Shown piece by piece: positions 1 to 8,809 of a stretch of DNA of 64,000 bases (position 1 is its first letter; every line of letters starts with the position of its first letter). Under the pieces are notes generated by a model. That model saw nothing but the letters and a program-made list of their open reading frames with translations. It had not been told where the DNA came from and did no database searches. Origin of the DNA: Pseudaestuariivita atlantica (GTDB lineage: Bacteria > Pseudomonadota > Alphaproteobacteria > Rhodobacterales > Rhodobacteraceae); assembly GCF_001205715.1 (NCBI RefSeq), contig NZ_AQQZ01000002.1:305501-369500 (forward strand), given 5' to 3'. The position numbers and the translations under genes are program-made.

Positions 1-40
1 GCCGGGTGATCCGTCGAAAGTTTTTCCACTGCTGACAGGT

Positions 41-65
41 GGTGGGTGAAATCACCCACCCTACG
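41..65. repeat. Palindromic intergenic repeat, copy 1
   Basis: Nine-base arms GGTGGGTGA and TCACCCACC separated by two bases, followed by CTACG. The same design recurs at 17783 and 17864. It lies just beyond the stop of the minus-strand aminotransferase gene and may act as its terminator, although no clear T-run follows. Confidence 0.6.
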
Positions 66-72
66 CGCATTG

Positions 73-1245
73 CTACTGCAGGTCGCCGAACGCGCGTTGC
101 ATGCGCCCGACCGCATCGACGACGCGGGCGCGCGGCGTGGCGATGTTGAACCGCAGGAAGCTGTCGCCGCCCTTGCCGAATGTCGGGCCGTGGTTGACGC
201 AGATCCGGGCCTCCCTCTCGGTGCGGCGGGTGAACTCGGCGACCTCCATGCCGGTGCCGGAGAAATCGACCCATGACAGGTAGGTCGCCTCCAACGGCAT
301 GGGCGTCAGGCCGGGGATGGCCGCGATCCCGTCGTTGAAGACGCGCTGGTTCTCACCGATATAGGCCATCAGGTCATCCACCCACGCCGCCCCTTCGGGG
401 CTGAGCGCGGCGGTCGCCATGTGCAGGCCGAACGAGTTGGGAGAGATCCCCAGCGCGCCCATCTTCTGCGCGAATTGCGCACGCAGGTCCGGGTCCGGCA
501 CGATCACGTTGCCGATATGCGCGCCCGCGATGTTGAAGGTCTTGGTCGTGGCGGTCATCATCACCAGCCGGTCCATGATGCTGTCATCCACGAGCGTCAT
601 GGGGATATGCGTCTGGCCGGGATAGACGAGGTCGTTGTGGATCTCGTCGGACACGAGGATCAGGTCGTGCCGCTTGCAGAAATCGGCGACGCCCTGCAAT
701 TCCTCCCGCGTCCAGACGCGCCCACCGGGATTGTGCGGAGAGCAGAGGATGAACATCTTCTCACGCCCCGTCATGGCCGCGTCCCACGCGGCGAAATCCA
801 TCGCGTACCGGTTATCGGTCAGGGCCAGTTCCAGTTCCACCACCTCGCGCCCGGCGGCTTTGATGACGCGGGCGAAGGCGTGGTAGACGGGCGTCGTGAG
901 GATGACGCCGTCGCCCGGTTCGGTCCAGGTGTCGACGCACATGCCGGTGCCGTTGACCAGCCCGTGGGTGGTGAAGATCGACGCCGGATCGACCGTCCAG
1001 CCATGGCGTTCGGCCATCCACCAGCAGATCGCCTCGCGGTAGGGTGTTTCGTTGCCGAAATAGCCGTAGATCCCGTGATCGGCCATGTTGCGGACCGCAT
1101 CGGTCACGCAGGCGGGCGGGCGGAAATCCATGTCGGCCACCCACATGGCCAGACCGTCATCGGGGGAGACGCCGTAGATCGCCTCCATCATATCCCATTT
1201 CACCGAATGGGTGCCGCGGCGGTCGATGATGTCGTCGAAACTCAT
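73..1245 (-). CDS. MalY/PatB-type aminotransferase (cystathionine beta-lyase-like)
   Basis: A 390-residue PLP enzyme of fold type I, class I/II, MalY/PatB subfamily. These usually cleave C-S bonds of cystathionine or related thioethers, or act as aminotransferases; the substrate cannot be fixed here. Visible features are the N-terminal signature VADMDFRPP (about 36-44), SPHNPGGRVW (169-178), the cofactor-binding aspartate in SDEIHND (D200), and the Schiff-base lysine in ATTKTFNIAG (K235). The start at 1245 gives MSFDDIIDRRGTHSVKWD, the normal family N-terminus; the frame stays open further upstream, but that part reads as low-complexity Arg/Ser noise. Palindromic repeat copy 1 follows the stop. 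Confidence 0.88.
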   Translation of the reverse strand: MSFDDIIDRRGTHSVKWDMMEAIYGVSPDDGLAMWVADMDFRPPACVTDAVRNMADHGIYGYFGNETPYREAICWWMAERHGWTVDPASIFTTHGLVNGTGMCVDTWTEPGDGVILTTPVYHAFARVIKAAGREVVELELALTDNRYAMDFAAWDAAMTGREKMFILCSPHNPGGRVWTREELQGVADFCKRHDLILVSDEIHNDLVYPGQTHIPMTLVDDSIMDRLVMMTATTKTFNIAGAHIGNVIVPDPDLRAQFAQKMGALGISPNSFGLHMATAALSPEGAAWVDDLMAYIGENQRVFNDGIAAIPGLTPMPLEATYLSWVDFSGTGMEVAEFTRRTEREARICVNHGPTFGKGGDSFLRFNIATPRARVVDAVGRMQRAFGDLQ

Positions 1246-1255
1246 GGAAGGCCTT

Positions 1256-1451
1256 TCAGGATGGGTCGTCTGCGAGCTGGAACAGGGTTCCGACGGTGGT
1301 GCCAAGCTCTGCCGCGATGCGCAAGGCGAGAGTTGTGGAGAGGATGAAGACCGCGTTCCCGCTCGTGTTGATCGTCTTGCGCGGCACGCCGACCTGACAC
1401 GCAAGAGCGGTTCGTGGGTGTCATCGGTCGTCGCGGAAATGGCAATGCCAT
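1256..1451 (-). pseudogene. Remnant of a small XRE-family regulator
   Basis: The minus strand upstream of the aminotransferase encodes a recognisable Cro/XRE tail ending at a TGA at 1256-1258. It reads roughly LACQVGVPRKTINT, then TLALRIAAELGTTVGTLFQL, like small 65-70-residue XRE regulators (typically GVSRQTINAIENG...LALRIARVLG). The frame has no start: a stop lies just upstream of the helix-turn-helix. An ATG at 1451 opens MALPFPRRPMTPTNR in another frame, which would suit the original N-terminus. I infer a frameshift or internal deletion that removed the first helices. The recognition-helix region also looks altered (NTSGN where NAIEN is usual). The gene is almost certainly inactive. Confidence 0.55.
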
Positions 1452-1517
1452 GGTTACCTATTGTGCTGCTCCGGGCAGCAGTTGCGCCGGGGGCGGTGTC
1501 CGATTATCTGGGGAGGC

Positions 1518-2036
1518 ATGAAACGGCCCATCCTGCTCCACCCCGATCCGCGCCTGAAAAAGGTGTGCACGCCGGTCGATGACATCTCTGACCGGCTGCG
1601 CGCGCTGGCGGATGACATGCTGGAAACGATGTATGCCGCGCCGGGCATCGGGTTGGCCGCGCCGCAGGTGGGTGTGACCGACCGGATGATCGTGATGGAT
1701 TGCGTCAAGGACGACGACGCACCCGCGCGCCCGATGGTGCTGGTCAACCCGCAGGTGCTGGCGTCGTCGGACGAGCAGAACACCTATGAAGAGGGCTGCC
1801 TGTCGATCCCGGAACAGTTCGCCGACGTGACAAGGCCCAAGGTGGTGAAGGTCGGCTGGCTGGACCTCGATGGCAATCCGCAGGAGGAGGAGTTCGACGG
1901 GCTGTGGGCGACCTGCGTGCAGCACGAGATCGATCACCTCGATGGCAAGCTTTTCATCGACTACCTCAAGCCGCTCAAACGCCAGCTGATCACGCGCAAG
2001 ATGCAGAAGATGAAGCGTGAAATGGCGCGGGCATGA
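1518..2036 (+). CDS. def: Peptide deformylase
   Basis: A 172-residue iron/zinc hydrolase that removes the formyl group from nascent N-terminal methionine. All three family motifs are intact: GIGLAAPQVG (43-52), EGCLS (92-96, metal ligand C94) and QHEIDH (135-140; metal-binding histidines and catalytic glutamate of HExxH). The start at 1518 follows GGGGAGGC and gives the usual MKRPILLHPDPRL opening. First of three tandem deformylase paralogues that precede fmt, which makes the formyl-Met-tRNA whose product these enzymes process. The stop overlaps the next start by four bases (ATGA), indicating coupled translation. This is the most canonical copy and probably the main housekeeping enzyme. Confidence 0.95.
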   Translation: MKRPILLHPDPRLKKVCTPVDDISDRLRALADDMLETMYAAPGIGLAAPQVGVTDRMIVMDCVKDDDAPARPMVLVNPQVLASSDEQNTYEEGCLSIPEQFADVTRPKVVKVGWLDLDGNPQEEEFDGLWATCVQHEIDHLDGKLFIDYLKPLKRQLITRKMQKMKREMARA

Positions 2037-2518
2037 GCGTCCTTCCGGTCGTGATGCGCCCCGATTCGAGGCTGTCCACGCCTTGTGTCGCGGTGCCGGA
2101 GGACGCGGATCGCCGGGGCCTGATCGCGGACATGTTCGACACGCTTTACGACGCGCAGGGGCGCGGGCTGGCGGCGCCGCAGGTCGGCGTGCTGGAGCGT
2201 CTGTTCATCATGGATGCGACGTGGAAGGACGGGCCGCGCAATCCGCGCGTCTTCGTGAACCCGCGCATCGTCGAGCGCGCGGGTGAGCCGCAGGAGGGGC
2301 TGGAAGCCTGCCTGTCCATCCCCGGTCTTAGCCTGTCTGTCCCGCGCCATCCCCGCGTGCGGCTGACATGGCGGGACGGCGAGGGCGTGGCGCATGACGC
2401 GTGGTTGACGGGGTTCGAGGCGGTGTGCGCCCAGCATGAAATCGATCACCTCGACGGGATCCTGATCACCGACCGGGCGGAGGAGCATCCGGGACTGCGC
2501 GAGGTCGACGCCACATGA
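2033..2518 (+). CDS. Peptide deformylase paralogue 2
   Basis: A 161-residue deformylase. Motif 1 is GRGLAAPQVG (43-52), motif 2 is EACLS (91-95; the usual glycine is alanine but metal ligand C93 is kept), and motif 3 is QHEIDH (134-139, intact). The C-terminus is shorter than in copy 1 and lacks its basic helix, so ribosome binding may differ. The ATG at 2033 overlaps the copy 1 stop by four bases, and its own stop overlaps the copy 3 start, so all three are probably translated as a coupled set. All metal ligands and the catalytic glutamate are present, so an active enzyme is plausible. The gene symbol def is left for copy 1. Confidence 0.9.
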   Translation: MSVLPVVMRPDSRLSTPCVAVPEDADRRGLIADMFDTLYDAQGRGLAAPQVGVLERLFIMDATWKDGPRNPRVFVNPRIVERAGEPQEGLEACLSIPGLSLSVPRHPRVRLTWRDGEGVAHDAWLTGFEAVCAQHEIDHLDGILITDRAEEHPGLREVDAT

Positions 2519-3009
2519 TCCGCCCCTTCGTGCCCTGGCCCGATCCGCGCCTGTCGACCGTCTGCGAGCCGGTCGCGGACGTGACGGACGAAATCCGGGC
2601 GATCTGGGACGACATGATCGACACGATGGAGGCGATGCCGGGCGTGGGCCTTGCCGCGCCGCAGATCGGGGTGATGCTGCGGCTGGCGGTGGTCGATGCG
2701 TCGGACACGCGCGGGCAGGCGGTGCGCATGGCCAACCCCGAGGTGATCGACGCGGGCGCGGACCTGCGCGCGCACGAGGAAGCCTCCCCCAACCTGCCGG
2801 GCGCGTCGGCCAAACTGAAACGTCCCGCGAAGGTGATCGTGCGGTTCCTGAACCCCTATGGCATGCTTGACCGGAGGGAGTTCGAGGGGCTGTGGGCGAC
2901 CAGCGTGCAGCACCAGATCGACCACCTGAACGGGCGGATGTATTTCGACAACCTGAGCCGGGTGAAGCGCGACATGTTCCTGCGCAAGGTCCGGAAATCG
3001 GTCAGGTAG
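2515..3009 (+). CDS. Degenerate peptide deformylase paralogue 3 (probably inactive)
   Basis: A 164-residue deformylase-fold protein with an intact motif 1, [10 protein letters not shown] (43-52), but both catalytic motifs are changed. EGCLS is replaced by EASPN (89-93), so the metal-binding cysteine is serine. HEIDH is replaced by HQIDH (133-137), so the catalytic glutamate is glutamine. Both histidines remain. Such a protein should not hydrolyse formyl-Met in the normal way. The fold and the C-terminal basic tail are preserved and the frame is undamaged, so it is maintained as a protein, not decaying. A substrate-binding or partner role is possible, but that is inference. It overlaps copy 2 by four bases. 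Confidence 0.88.
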   Translation: MIRPFVPWPDPRLSTVCEPVADVTDEIRAIWDDMIDTMEAMPGVGLAAPQIGVMLRLAVVDASDTRGQAVRMANPEVIDAGADLRAHEEASPNLPGASAKLKRPAKVIVRFLNPYGMLDRREFEGLWATSVQHQIDHLNGRMYFDNLSRVKRDMFLRKVRKSVR

Positions 3010-3034
3010 GTCGGCTGGCAAGCAGCCGACCTAC
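3006..3034. repeat. Perfect 12-bp inverted repeat across the end of deformylase 3
   Basis: Arms GTAGGTCGGCTG and CAGCCGACCTAC with a five-base loop. The TAG stop of the third deformylase lies inside the left arm, and the fmt ribosome site follows 7 bases after the right arm. There is no T-run, so it may attenuate or stabilise mRNA between the deformylases and fmt rather than terminate. Confidence 0.6.
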
Positions 3035-3052
3035 AGGCAGGAGGAACCGGCC

Positions 3053-3964
3053 ATGCGCGTGATCTTCATGGGATCCCCGGACTTTTCAGTGCCGGTGCTG
3101 GATGCGCTGGTCGCGGCGGGGCACGAGATTGCCTGCGTCTATTGCCAGCCGCCGCGCCCCGCGGGCCGCGGCAAGAAGGATCGCGCGACGCCCGTGCAGG
3201 CGCGGGCGGAGGCGCTGGGCCTGCCGGTGCGGCATCCCGTGTCGCTGAAATCGCAAGAAGCGCAGGAGGCGTTCGCGGCGCTTGGTGCCGAGGTTGCGGT
3301 GGTGGTGGCCTACGGGCTGATCCTGCCGCAGGCGATCCTTGATGCGCCCGAGAGGGGATGCCTGAACATCCATGCCTCGCTGCTGCCGCGCTGGCGGGGC
3401 GCCGCCCCGATCCACCGCGCGATCCTCGCGGGCGATGCCGAGACCGGCGTGTGCATCATGCAGATGGAGGCGGGCCTTGATACCGGCCCGGTCCTGTTGC
3501 GGCGCGCGGTGCAGATCGGCGAGACCGAGACGACGGGCGCCTTGCATGACCGCCTGTCGGCGCTGGGCGCGGAGGCGATCGTGGAGGCGCTGGCACGGCT
3601 CGATACGCTGACGCCCGAGCCACAATCCGGGGACGGCGTGACCTATGCCGCGAAGATCGACAAGGCGGAGGCGGCCATCGACTGGACCCGTCCGGCGGTC
3701 GAGGTCGATCGGCAGATCCGGGGCCTGTCACCCTTTCCGGGCGCGTGGACGCTGATCCGGGGCGAGCGGGTGAAATGCCTTGCCTCGGAACTGGCGGACG
3801 GGGAAGGTGGGGCGGGCGTCACGCTGGACGCGGCGCTGACGGTGGCCTGTGGCAGCGGCGCGGTGCGGATCACGCGGGCGCAGCGCGCGGGTAAGTCGGC
3901 GGCGACGACGGGCGAGATGCTGCGCGGCTGGCCTGTCGCGCCGGGCACGCAACTGGGAGAGTGA
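3053..3964 (+). CDS. fmt: Methionyl-tRNA formyltransferase
   Basis: A 303-residue enzyme that transfers a formyl group from 10-formyl-tetrahydrofolate to Met-tRNA(fMet). The catalytic triad is visible in the expected places: N105 and H107 in [17 protein letters not shown] (104-120) and D143 in EAGLDTGP. The N-terminal formyltransferase domain spans about 1-185, with the C-terminal tRNA-binding domain after it. The ATG at 3053 has a strong AGGAGG about 10 bases upstream. It is the last member of the def-def-def-fmt cluster; fhs and folD at 43-46 kb supply its formyl donor. Confidence 0.96.
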   Translation: MRVIFMGSPDFSVPVLDALVAAGHEIACVYCQPPRPAGRGKKDRATPVQARAEALGLPVRHPVSLKSQEAQEAFAALGAEVAVVVAYGLILPQAILDAPERGCLNIHASLLPRWRGAAPIHRAILAGDAETGVCIMQMEAGLDTGPVLLRRAVQIGETETTGALHDRLSALGAEAIVEALARLDTLTPEPQSGDGVTYAAKIDKAEAAIDWTRPAVEVDRQIRGLSPFPGAWTLIRGERVKCLASELADGEGGAGVTLDAALTVACGSGAVRITRAQRAGKSAATTGEMLRGWPVAPGTQLGE

Positions 3965-3965
3965 G

Positions 3966-4232
3966 ATGTTTCCGACCCTTATCGGCACCGTCGTGATCGC
4001 GGGCATCGTCGGCTATGTATCGGAAAAATCCGGGTTCACGCGCAACGGCTACCTGCCGTCGATCATCATCTGCGTGGGCGGGGCGTTCCTGTTCTATTTC
4101 GTGTCGCTGATGTTCGGGCTGCGGTTCGGCCCGCCGGGCGTGCAGGCCATCGTCGCCTCGATTGGCGCTCTCATCATCGTGCCGACCCATTGGCGGGGTG
4201 GCCGGGAGACGCGCGACCGCCGGCGGAAGTGA
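3966..4232 (+). CDS. Small membrane protein, possibly GlsB/YeaQ-like
   Basis: An 88-residue hydrophobic protein with three apparent membrane segments (about 4-20, 30-49 and 57-72) and a positively charged tail ending RRRK. Length, three-helix layout and glycine-rich first segment resemble the transglycosylase-associated GlsB/YeaQ/YmgE family, but the match is not strong enough to name it. The ATG at 3966 begins two bases after the fmt stop, so it is probably co-transcribed with fmt. Function unknown. Confidence 0.65.
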   Translation: MFPTLIGTVVIAGIVGYVSEKSGFTRNGYLPSIIICVGGAFLFYFVSLMFGLRFGPPGVQAIVASIGALIIVPTHWRGGRETRDRRRK

Positions 4233-4320
4233 GCCGCTCCCGCCGCGTCAATTCCGCGCTATGCAGATGCGATTTCCGTTGCTACCGTAGCGGTTGCACC
4301 TAGGGACAAGGCATCATCGC

Positions 4321-4854
4321 ATGGACATGACGGGCACTCGTATCTTGGCGGCGGATCGCGCGACGGTCTGGGCGGCGCTGCTGGATCCCGAGGTGCTGAA
4401 GGCCTGCGTGCCGGGGTGCCAGGAGATGGCGGGTTCCGCCGAGGAGGGGTTCACGGCGACGGTGGTGCAGAAGGTCGGGCCGGTGAAGGCGACCTTCAAG
4501 GGAACCGTGACGCTGAGCGACATGACCCCGCCCGAACGCCTGACGCTGTCGGGCGAGGGCAAGGGCGGTGCCGCGGGCTTCGCCAAGGGCGGCGCCGATG
4601 TGCGGCTGACCGAGGTGCCCGAGGGCACGCAGCTGGATTACGAGGTCGAGGCCAAGGTGGGCGGCAAGCTGGCACAGCTTGGCAGCCGCATCGTGGACGG
4701 GTTCGCCCGCAAGATGGCCGACCAGTTCTTTGACAGGTTCCAGGACGCTGTGGCGCCGGAGGCACCCGATGCGGGGCCGGATGGCGACGAAGGCCAGGGC
4801 GAGACGAGTGACGAGAAAAAGAAGGGATGGCTGGGACGCATCGTGTCAGGCTGA
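4321..4854 (+). CDS. coxG: CoxG-like SRPBCC protein of the CO dehydrogenase operon
   Basis: A 177-residue START/SRPBCC-fold protein of the CoxG family (carbon monoxide dehydrogenase subunit G). Typical features are AADRATVWAALLDPEVLKAC near the N-terminus and the aligned CVPGCQEM. A SRPBCC core (about 1-145) is followed by an acidic, low-complexity stretch and a basic end. CoxG has been linked to membrane attachment of CO dehydrogenase; that role comes from the family, not from this sequence. It lies 33 bp upstream of coxS and probably starts the operon. The start could be 4321 or the ATG at 4327. Confidence 0.87.
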   Translation: MDMTGTRILAADRATVWAALLDPEVLKACVPGCQEMAGSAEEGFTATVVQKVGPVKATFKGTVTLSDMTPPERLTLSGEGKGGAAGFAKGGADVRLTEVPEGTQLDYEVEAKVGGKLAQLGSRIVDGFARKMADQFFDRFQDAVAPEAPDAGPDGDEGQGETSDEKKKGWLGRIVSG

Positions 4855-4887
4855 CCCGAGACAATCGCATTTCATAGGGAGGATCGA

Positions 4888-5373
4888 ATGCCGAACGTAT
4901 CGATGACGGTGAACGGAAAGGCCGCAAGCGGCGAGGTCGAGGGCCGCACGCTGCTGGTGGGATTCCTGCGCGACCAGCTGGGGCTGACAGGCACGCATGT
5001 GGGTTGCGACACCTCGCAATGTGGCGCCTGCGTGGTGCACGTGGACGGCAAGGCGGTGAAGGCCTGCACGATGCTGGCGGCCGAGGCTGACGGCGCGGAC
5101 GTCAAGACGATCGAGGGGATGGCGGCGCCGGATGGCACGCTGTCGACGATCCAGCAGGCGTTCCAGGACCACCACGGCCTTCAATGCGGGTTCTGCACGC
5201 CGGGCATGGTGATGTCGGCGGCGGCCCTGCTGGCCGAGAACGCCAGCCCCAGCGAGCAGGAGATCCGGGAATACCTGGAGGGCAACATCTGCCGCTGCAC
5301 CGGGTACCACAATATCGTCAAGGCGATCATGGCCGCAGCCGGCCACGACGTCAGCGCAATCGCAGCCGAATAA
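4888..5373 (+). CDS. coxS: Molybdenum hydroxylase small subunit (2x[2Fe-2S])
   Basis: A 161-residue electron-transfer subunit of the xanthine oxidase family. The plant-type [2Fe-2S] ligands are C40, C45, C48 and C60 (CDTSQCGAC...AC). The second cluster uses C100, C103, C135 and C137 (CGFC...CRC). The ATG at 4888 has AGGGAGGA upstream. It passes electrons from the molybdopterin site in the large subunit to the FAD subunit encoded downstream. Gene order here is S-L-M. Substrate specificity lies in CoxL, so the CO dehydrogenase name is by homology only. Confidence 0.94.
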   Translation: MPNVSMTVNGKAASGEVEGRTLLVGFLRDQLGLTGTHVGCDTSQCGACVVHVDGKAVKACTMLAAEADGADVKTIEGMAAPDGTLSTIQQAFQDHHGLQCGFCTPGMVMSAAALLAENASPSEQEIREYLEGNICRCTGYHNIVKAIMAAAGHDVSAIAAE

Positions 5374-5385
5374 ATCTGACCGACC

Positions 5386-5431
5386 GGGGGCCAGCCCCCG
5401 GACCCCCGAGGTATTTGAAAACCGAAGAAGG
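5386..5431 (+). repeat. Recurrent intergenic motif, copy 1 (upstream of coxL)
   Basis: A G-run/C-run stem (GGGGGCCAGCCCCC) followed by GAGGTATTTGAAAACCGAAGAAG. The same layout occurs at 7869, 38862 and 44981, always in the sense of the downstream gene and within about 75 bases of its start. Confidence 0.6.
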
Positions 5432-5481
5432 GGGGACGGGCGGGATGAGGCCGGGCCGGTCGATATTGGGAGGAACGACGA

Positions 5482-7851
5482 ATGCCGAAGGATCATGGAA
5501 TTGGCGCAGCTCCGAAGCGCCGTGAAGACGTCCGCTTTCTGACCGGGGCGGGGAATTATACCGACGACATCAACGTGCGCGGTCAGGCTTACGTGTATTT
5601 CCTGCGCTCGGACGTGGCGCATGGGCGGATCAACGGGATCGATACCGGCGCGGCGGCTGCCATGCCGGGGGTCGTGCGGATCTTTACTGGGGCGGATTTC
5701 GAGGGCGTGGGCGGCATGCCCTGCGGCTGGCAGGTCACCGACCGCCACGGAGAGGTGATGCAGGAACCCGCGCACCCGATCCTCGCGCAGGGCAAGGTGC
5801 GGCACGTGGGCGACCCGATCGCGGCCATCGTGGCCGACACGCTGGAGCAGGCGCGCGACGCCGCCGAGGCGATCGAGGTCGACATGGAGGAGTTGCCCGC
5901 CGTGATCGACATGAAGGCGGCGCTGGCGGACGGGTCGACCAAGGTGCATGACGATCTGACGTCGAACCTGTGCTATGACTGGGGTTTCGTGGAGGAAAAC
6001 CGCGACGCCGTGGACCAGGCGATCAAGGACGCCGCGCATGTCACCACGCTGGAACTGGTGAACAACCGCCTCGTCGCCAACCCGATGGAGCCGCGCGTGG
6101 CGGTGGGCGACTACAACCGCGGCACGGACGATTCGACGCTCTACACCACCAGCCAGAACCCGCACGTGATCCGCCTGTTGATGGGCGCCTTCGTCCTGGG
6201 CATCCCCGAGCACAAGCTGCGGGTCGTCGCGCCCGACGTGGGTGGCGGGTTCGGCACCAAGATCTTCCACTATGCCGAGGAGGCGTTCTGCACCTTTGCC
6301 GCCAAGGCCTGCAACCGCCCGGTGAAGTGGACGGCGAGCCGGACCGAGGCGTTCATGTCGGACGCGCATGGCCGCGACCACGTGACGAAGATCGAGCTGG
6401 CGCTGGATGCGGACAACAACTTCACCGCCGTGCGGACCGAGACGCATGCGAACATGGGGGCTTACCTGTCCACCTTCGCGCCGTCGGTGCCGACATGGCT
6501 GCACGGGACGCTGATGGCGGGGAATTACCGCACGCCGCTGATCTACGTGAACGTGAAGGCGGTCTTCACCAACACCGTGCCGGTCGATGCCTATCGCGGG
6601 GCGGGTCGCCCCGAGGCGACGTTCCAGCTGGAGCGGGTGATCGACAAGGCGGCGCGGGAGTTGGGCGTGGACCCGATCGCGCTGCGCCGTCAGAACTTTA
6701 TCCAGCCGGACCAGTTCCCCTATGCCACGCCGGTGGCGGTGGAATACGACACGGGCGATTACGACGCCACGATGAACAAGCTGGAAGAGATCGCGGACCT
6801 GTCGGGCTTTGCCGCGCGGCGTGCCGCGAGCGAGGCGAAGGGCAAGTGGCGCGGGCTTGGCGTCAACTGCTACATCGAGGCCTGCGGCATCGCGCCGTCG
6901 AACCTTGTCGGTCAGCTGGGCGCGCGTGCGGGTCTGTACGAGTCTGCCACGGTGCGCGTGAACGCCACGGGTGGCCTTGTGGTCATGACCGGGTCGCACA
7001 GCCACGGTCAGGGGCACGAGACGACCTTCCCGCAGGTCATCGCCGAGATGATCGGTATCGACGAGAGCATGGTCGAGATCGTGCATGGCGACACCGCCAA
7101 CACGCCGATGGGCATGGGCACCTATGGCTCGCGCTCCATCGCGGTGGGCGGCAGCGCCATGGTGCGGGCGGCCGAGAAGATCATCAACAAGACCAAGAAG
7201 ATCGCGGCGCACCTGCTGGAAGCCTCGGAAGCGGATATCGAGTTGAAGGACGGCAACTTCACCGTGGCCGGGACCGACAAGTCGGTGGATTGGGGGTCGG
7301 TCTGCCTGGCGGCTTATGTCCCGCACAACTACCCGCTGGAGGATATCGAGCCGGGGCTGGAGGAGACGGCGTTCTATGACCCGGCGAACTTCACCTACCC
7401 GGCCGGGGCCTATTCCTGCGAGGTGGAGGTCGATCCCGAAACCGGCAAGGTCACCATCGAGCGCTTCGCGGCGGCGGACGATTTCGGCAACGTCATCAAC
7501 CCGATGATCGTCGAGGGCCAAGTGCATGGCGGGCTGGCGCAGGGGATCGGGCAGGCGCTGCTTGAGAACTGCGCCTATGACGAGACCGGGCAGCTTCTGT
7601 CGGCATCCTACATGGATTACGCCATGCCGCGGGCCGATGACCTGCCGTTCTACAGCGTGGACCATTCCTGCCAGACGCCCTGCACGCACAACCCGCTGGG
7701 TGTGAAGGGCTGTGGCGAGGCCGGTGCCATCGGGTCGCCGCCGGCGGTGGTGAACGCGGTGATCGACGCGCTGCATTCGGGCGGCAAGACCGGTGTGCTG
7801 CATATCGACATGCCGCTGTCGCCGGATCGCGTCTGGGCCGCGATGCAATGA
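5482..7851 (+). CDS. coxL: Form II CO dehydrogenase-like large (molybdopterin) subunit
   Basis: A 789-residue molybdopterin-cytosine-dinucleotide subunit of the xanthine oxidase family. The active-site loop reads AYRGAGR (about 370-376), the form II/BMS signature, not the AYxCSFR loop of genuine form I CO dehydrogenases, so the Cu-binding cysteine is absent. The glutamate expected to act as base is in [13 protein letters not shown] (about 743-755), and GGGFGTK (about 255) binds cofactor. Family members are annotated as CO dehydrogenases, but for form II, CO oxidation is poorly supported and another aldehyde or heterocycle substrate is equally possible. The ATG at 5482 follows GGGAGGAACGACG. 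Confidence 0.92.
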   Translation: MPKDHGIGAAPKRREDVRFLTGAGNYTDDINVRGQAYVYFLRSDVAHGRINGIDTGAAAAMPGVVRIFTGADFEGVGGMPCGWQVTDRHGEVMQEPAHPILAQGKVRHVGDPIAAIVADTLEQARDAAEAIEVDMEELPAVIDMKAALADGSTKVHDDLTSNLCYDWGFVEENRDAVDQAIKDAAHVTTLELVNNRLVANPMEPRVAVGDYNRGTDDSTLYTTSQNPHVIRLLMGAFVLGIPEHKLRVVAPDVGGGFGTKIFHYAEEAFCTFAAKACNRPVKWTASRTEAFMSDAHGRDHVTKIELALDADNNFTAVRTETHANMGAYLSTFAPSVPTWLHGTLMAGNYRTPLIYVNVKAVFTNTVPVDAYRGAGRPEATFQLERVIDKAARELGVDPIALRRQNFIQPDQFPYATPVAVEYDTGDYDATMNKLEEIADLSGFAARRAASEAKGKWRGLGVNCYIEACGIAPSNLVGQLGARAGLYESATVRVNATGGLVVMTGSHSHGQGHETTFPQVIAEMIGIDESMVEIVHGDTANTPMGMGTYGSRSIAVGGSAMVRAAEKIINKTKKIAAHLLEASEADIELKDGNFTVAGTDKSVDWGSVCLAAYVPHNYPLEDIEPGLEETAFYDPANFTYPAGAYSCEVEVDPETGKVTIERFAAADDFGNVINPMIVEGQVHGGLAQGIGQALLENCAYDETGQLLSASYMDYAMPRADDLPFYSVDHSCQTPCTHNPLGVKGCGEAGAIGSPPAVVNAVIDALHSGGKTGVLHIDMPLSPDRVWAAMQ

Positions 7852-7868
7852 TCTTAAGGGCAGGTGCG

Positions 7869-7916
7869 AGGGGCCAGCCCCTCGCGCTCCCCGAGGTATT
7901 TTGAACCAGAGAAGGG
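7869..7916 (+). repeat. Recurrent intergenic motif, copy 2 (upstream of coxM)
   Basis: AGGGGCCAGCCCCT stem followed by CGAGGTATTTTGAACCAGAG and AAGG. It shares layout and sequence with the copy before coxL, at the next junction of the same operon. Confidence 0.6.
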
Positions 7917-7952
7917 GCGACCCGGTCCTGGTTTCAGACGAAAGGACAGAAG

Positions 7953-8738
7953 ATGTACAATTTCGAATTCGAGAAGCCCTCGACCATCGCGGATGCGGTT
8001 GCGGCGCTGCAGGGCGACGAGGCGCAGGCGCTGGGCGGCGGGCAGACCCTGCTGCCGACGATGAAGCAGCGGCTGGCCAGCCCGGCCACGCTGGTAAGCC
8101 TGTCGGGCATTTCCGAGATTAAGGGCATCTGCACAGGTGATGACGGTGCGCTGTGCATCGGCGGGGCGACGACCCATGCCGAGGTCGCGGCAGGCGCGGG
8201 AGCCTATCCGGCGCTGGCCGACACGGCGGCGCATATCGGGGATCCGGCGGTGCGCAATCGCGGCACCATCGGCGGGTCGCTGGCCAACAACGACCCGTCG
8301 GCCTGTTACCCGGCGGCGGCGCTAGGGTCGGGTGCGACCATCGTGACGAATGCGCGGTCGATCGCGGCGGACGATTACTTCCAGGGGATGTTCGACACCG
8401 CGCTGGACGAAGGCGAGATCATCACCGAGGTGCGCTTCCCGGTGCCGGAGAAGGCCAATTACCAGAAATTCGTGCAGCCCGCGTCACGCTTTGCGCTGGT
8501 GGGCGTGTTCGTCGCGAAATACGCCGACGGGGTGCGGGTCGCGGTGACGGGTGCGTCCGAGAACGGCGTGTTCCGCTGGACCGAGGCCGAGGCGGCGCTG
8601 TCGGCGAATTTCGACGCTTCCGCCGTGCCGGATGCCCCGGCCGCCGATGGCATGATCGCCGACCTGCACGGGTCGAGCGCCTATCGCGCGCACCTGATCA
8701 AGGTACTGACGGCACGGGCGGTCGAAGCCGCCGCATGA
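7953..8738 (+). CDS. coxM: Molybdenum hydroxylase medium (FAD) subunit
   Basis: A 261-residue FAD-binding subunit, slightly short for the family (about 265-290). Both FAD signatures are visible: LGGGQTLLPTM (27-37) and TIGGSLANNDPSA (105-117). A CO dehydrogenase flavoprotein C-terminal domain follows from about 165. It takes electrons from CoxS and passes them to the quinone or other acceptor. The ATG at 7953 is preceded by AAAGGACAG. It ends the coxGSLM operon at a strong bidirectional terminator. Confidence 0.93.
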   Translation: MYNFEFEKPSTIADAVAALQGDEAQALGGGQTLLPTMKQRLASPATLVSLSGISEIKGICTGDDGALCIGGATTHAEVAAGAGAYPALADTAAHIGDPAVRNRGTIGGSLANNDPSACYPAAALGSGATIVTNARSIAADDYFQGMFDTALDEGEIITEVRFPVPEKANYQKFVQPASRFALVGVFVAKYADGVRVAVTGASENGVFRWTEAEAALSANFDASAVPDAPAADGMIADLHGSSAYRAHLIKVLTARAVEAAA

Positions 8739-8780
8739 TGCCTTGCCGGGGCCCTGGCCCTGGCACCCATGAATGAAGGA

Positions 8781-8809
8781 AAGCCCCGGATCAGGTCCGG
8801 GGCTTTTCG
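8781..8809. terminator. Bidirectional terminator between coxM and rimO
   Basis: Perfect 10-bp stem AAGCCCCGGA / TCCGGGGCTT with a five-base loop and TTTT on the plus side. The rimO stop codon lies in the loop region, so the hairpin serves both convergent genes. Confidence 0.85.

Noticed and set aside
4846-7848. 1000-codon open frame on the minus strand across coxS and coxL
   Set aside because: Antisense shadow of strongly supported coxSL; rich in His/Arg/Asp/Gly as expected of the opposite strand of GC-rich coding DNA.
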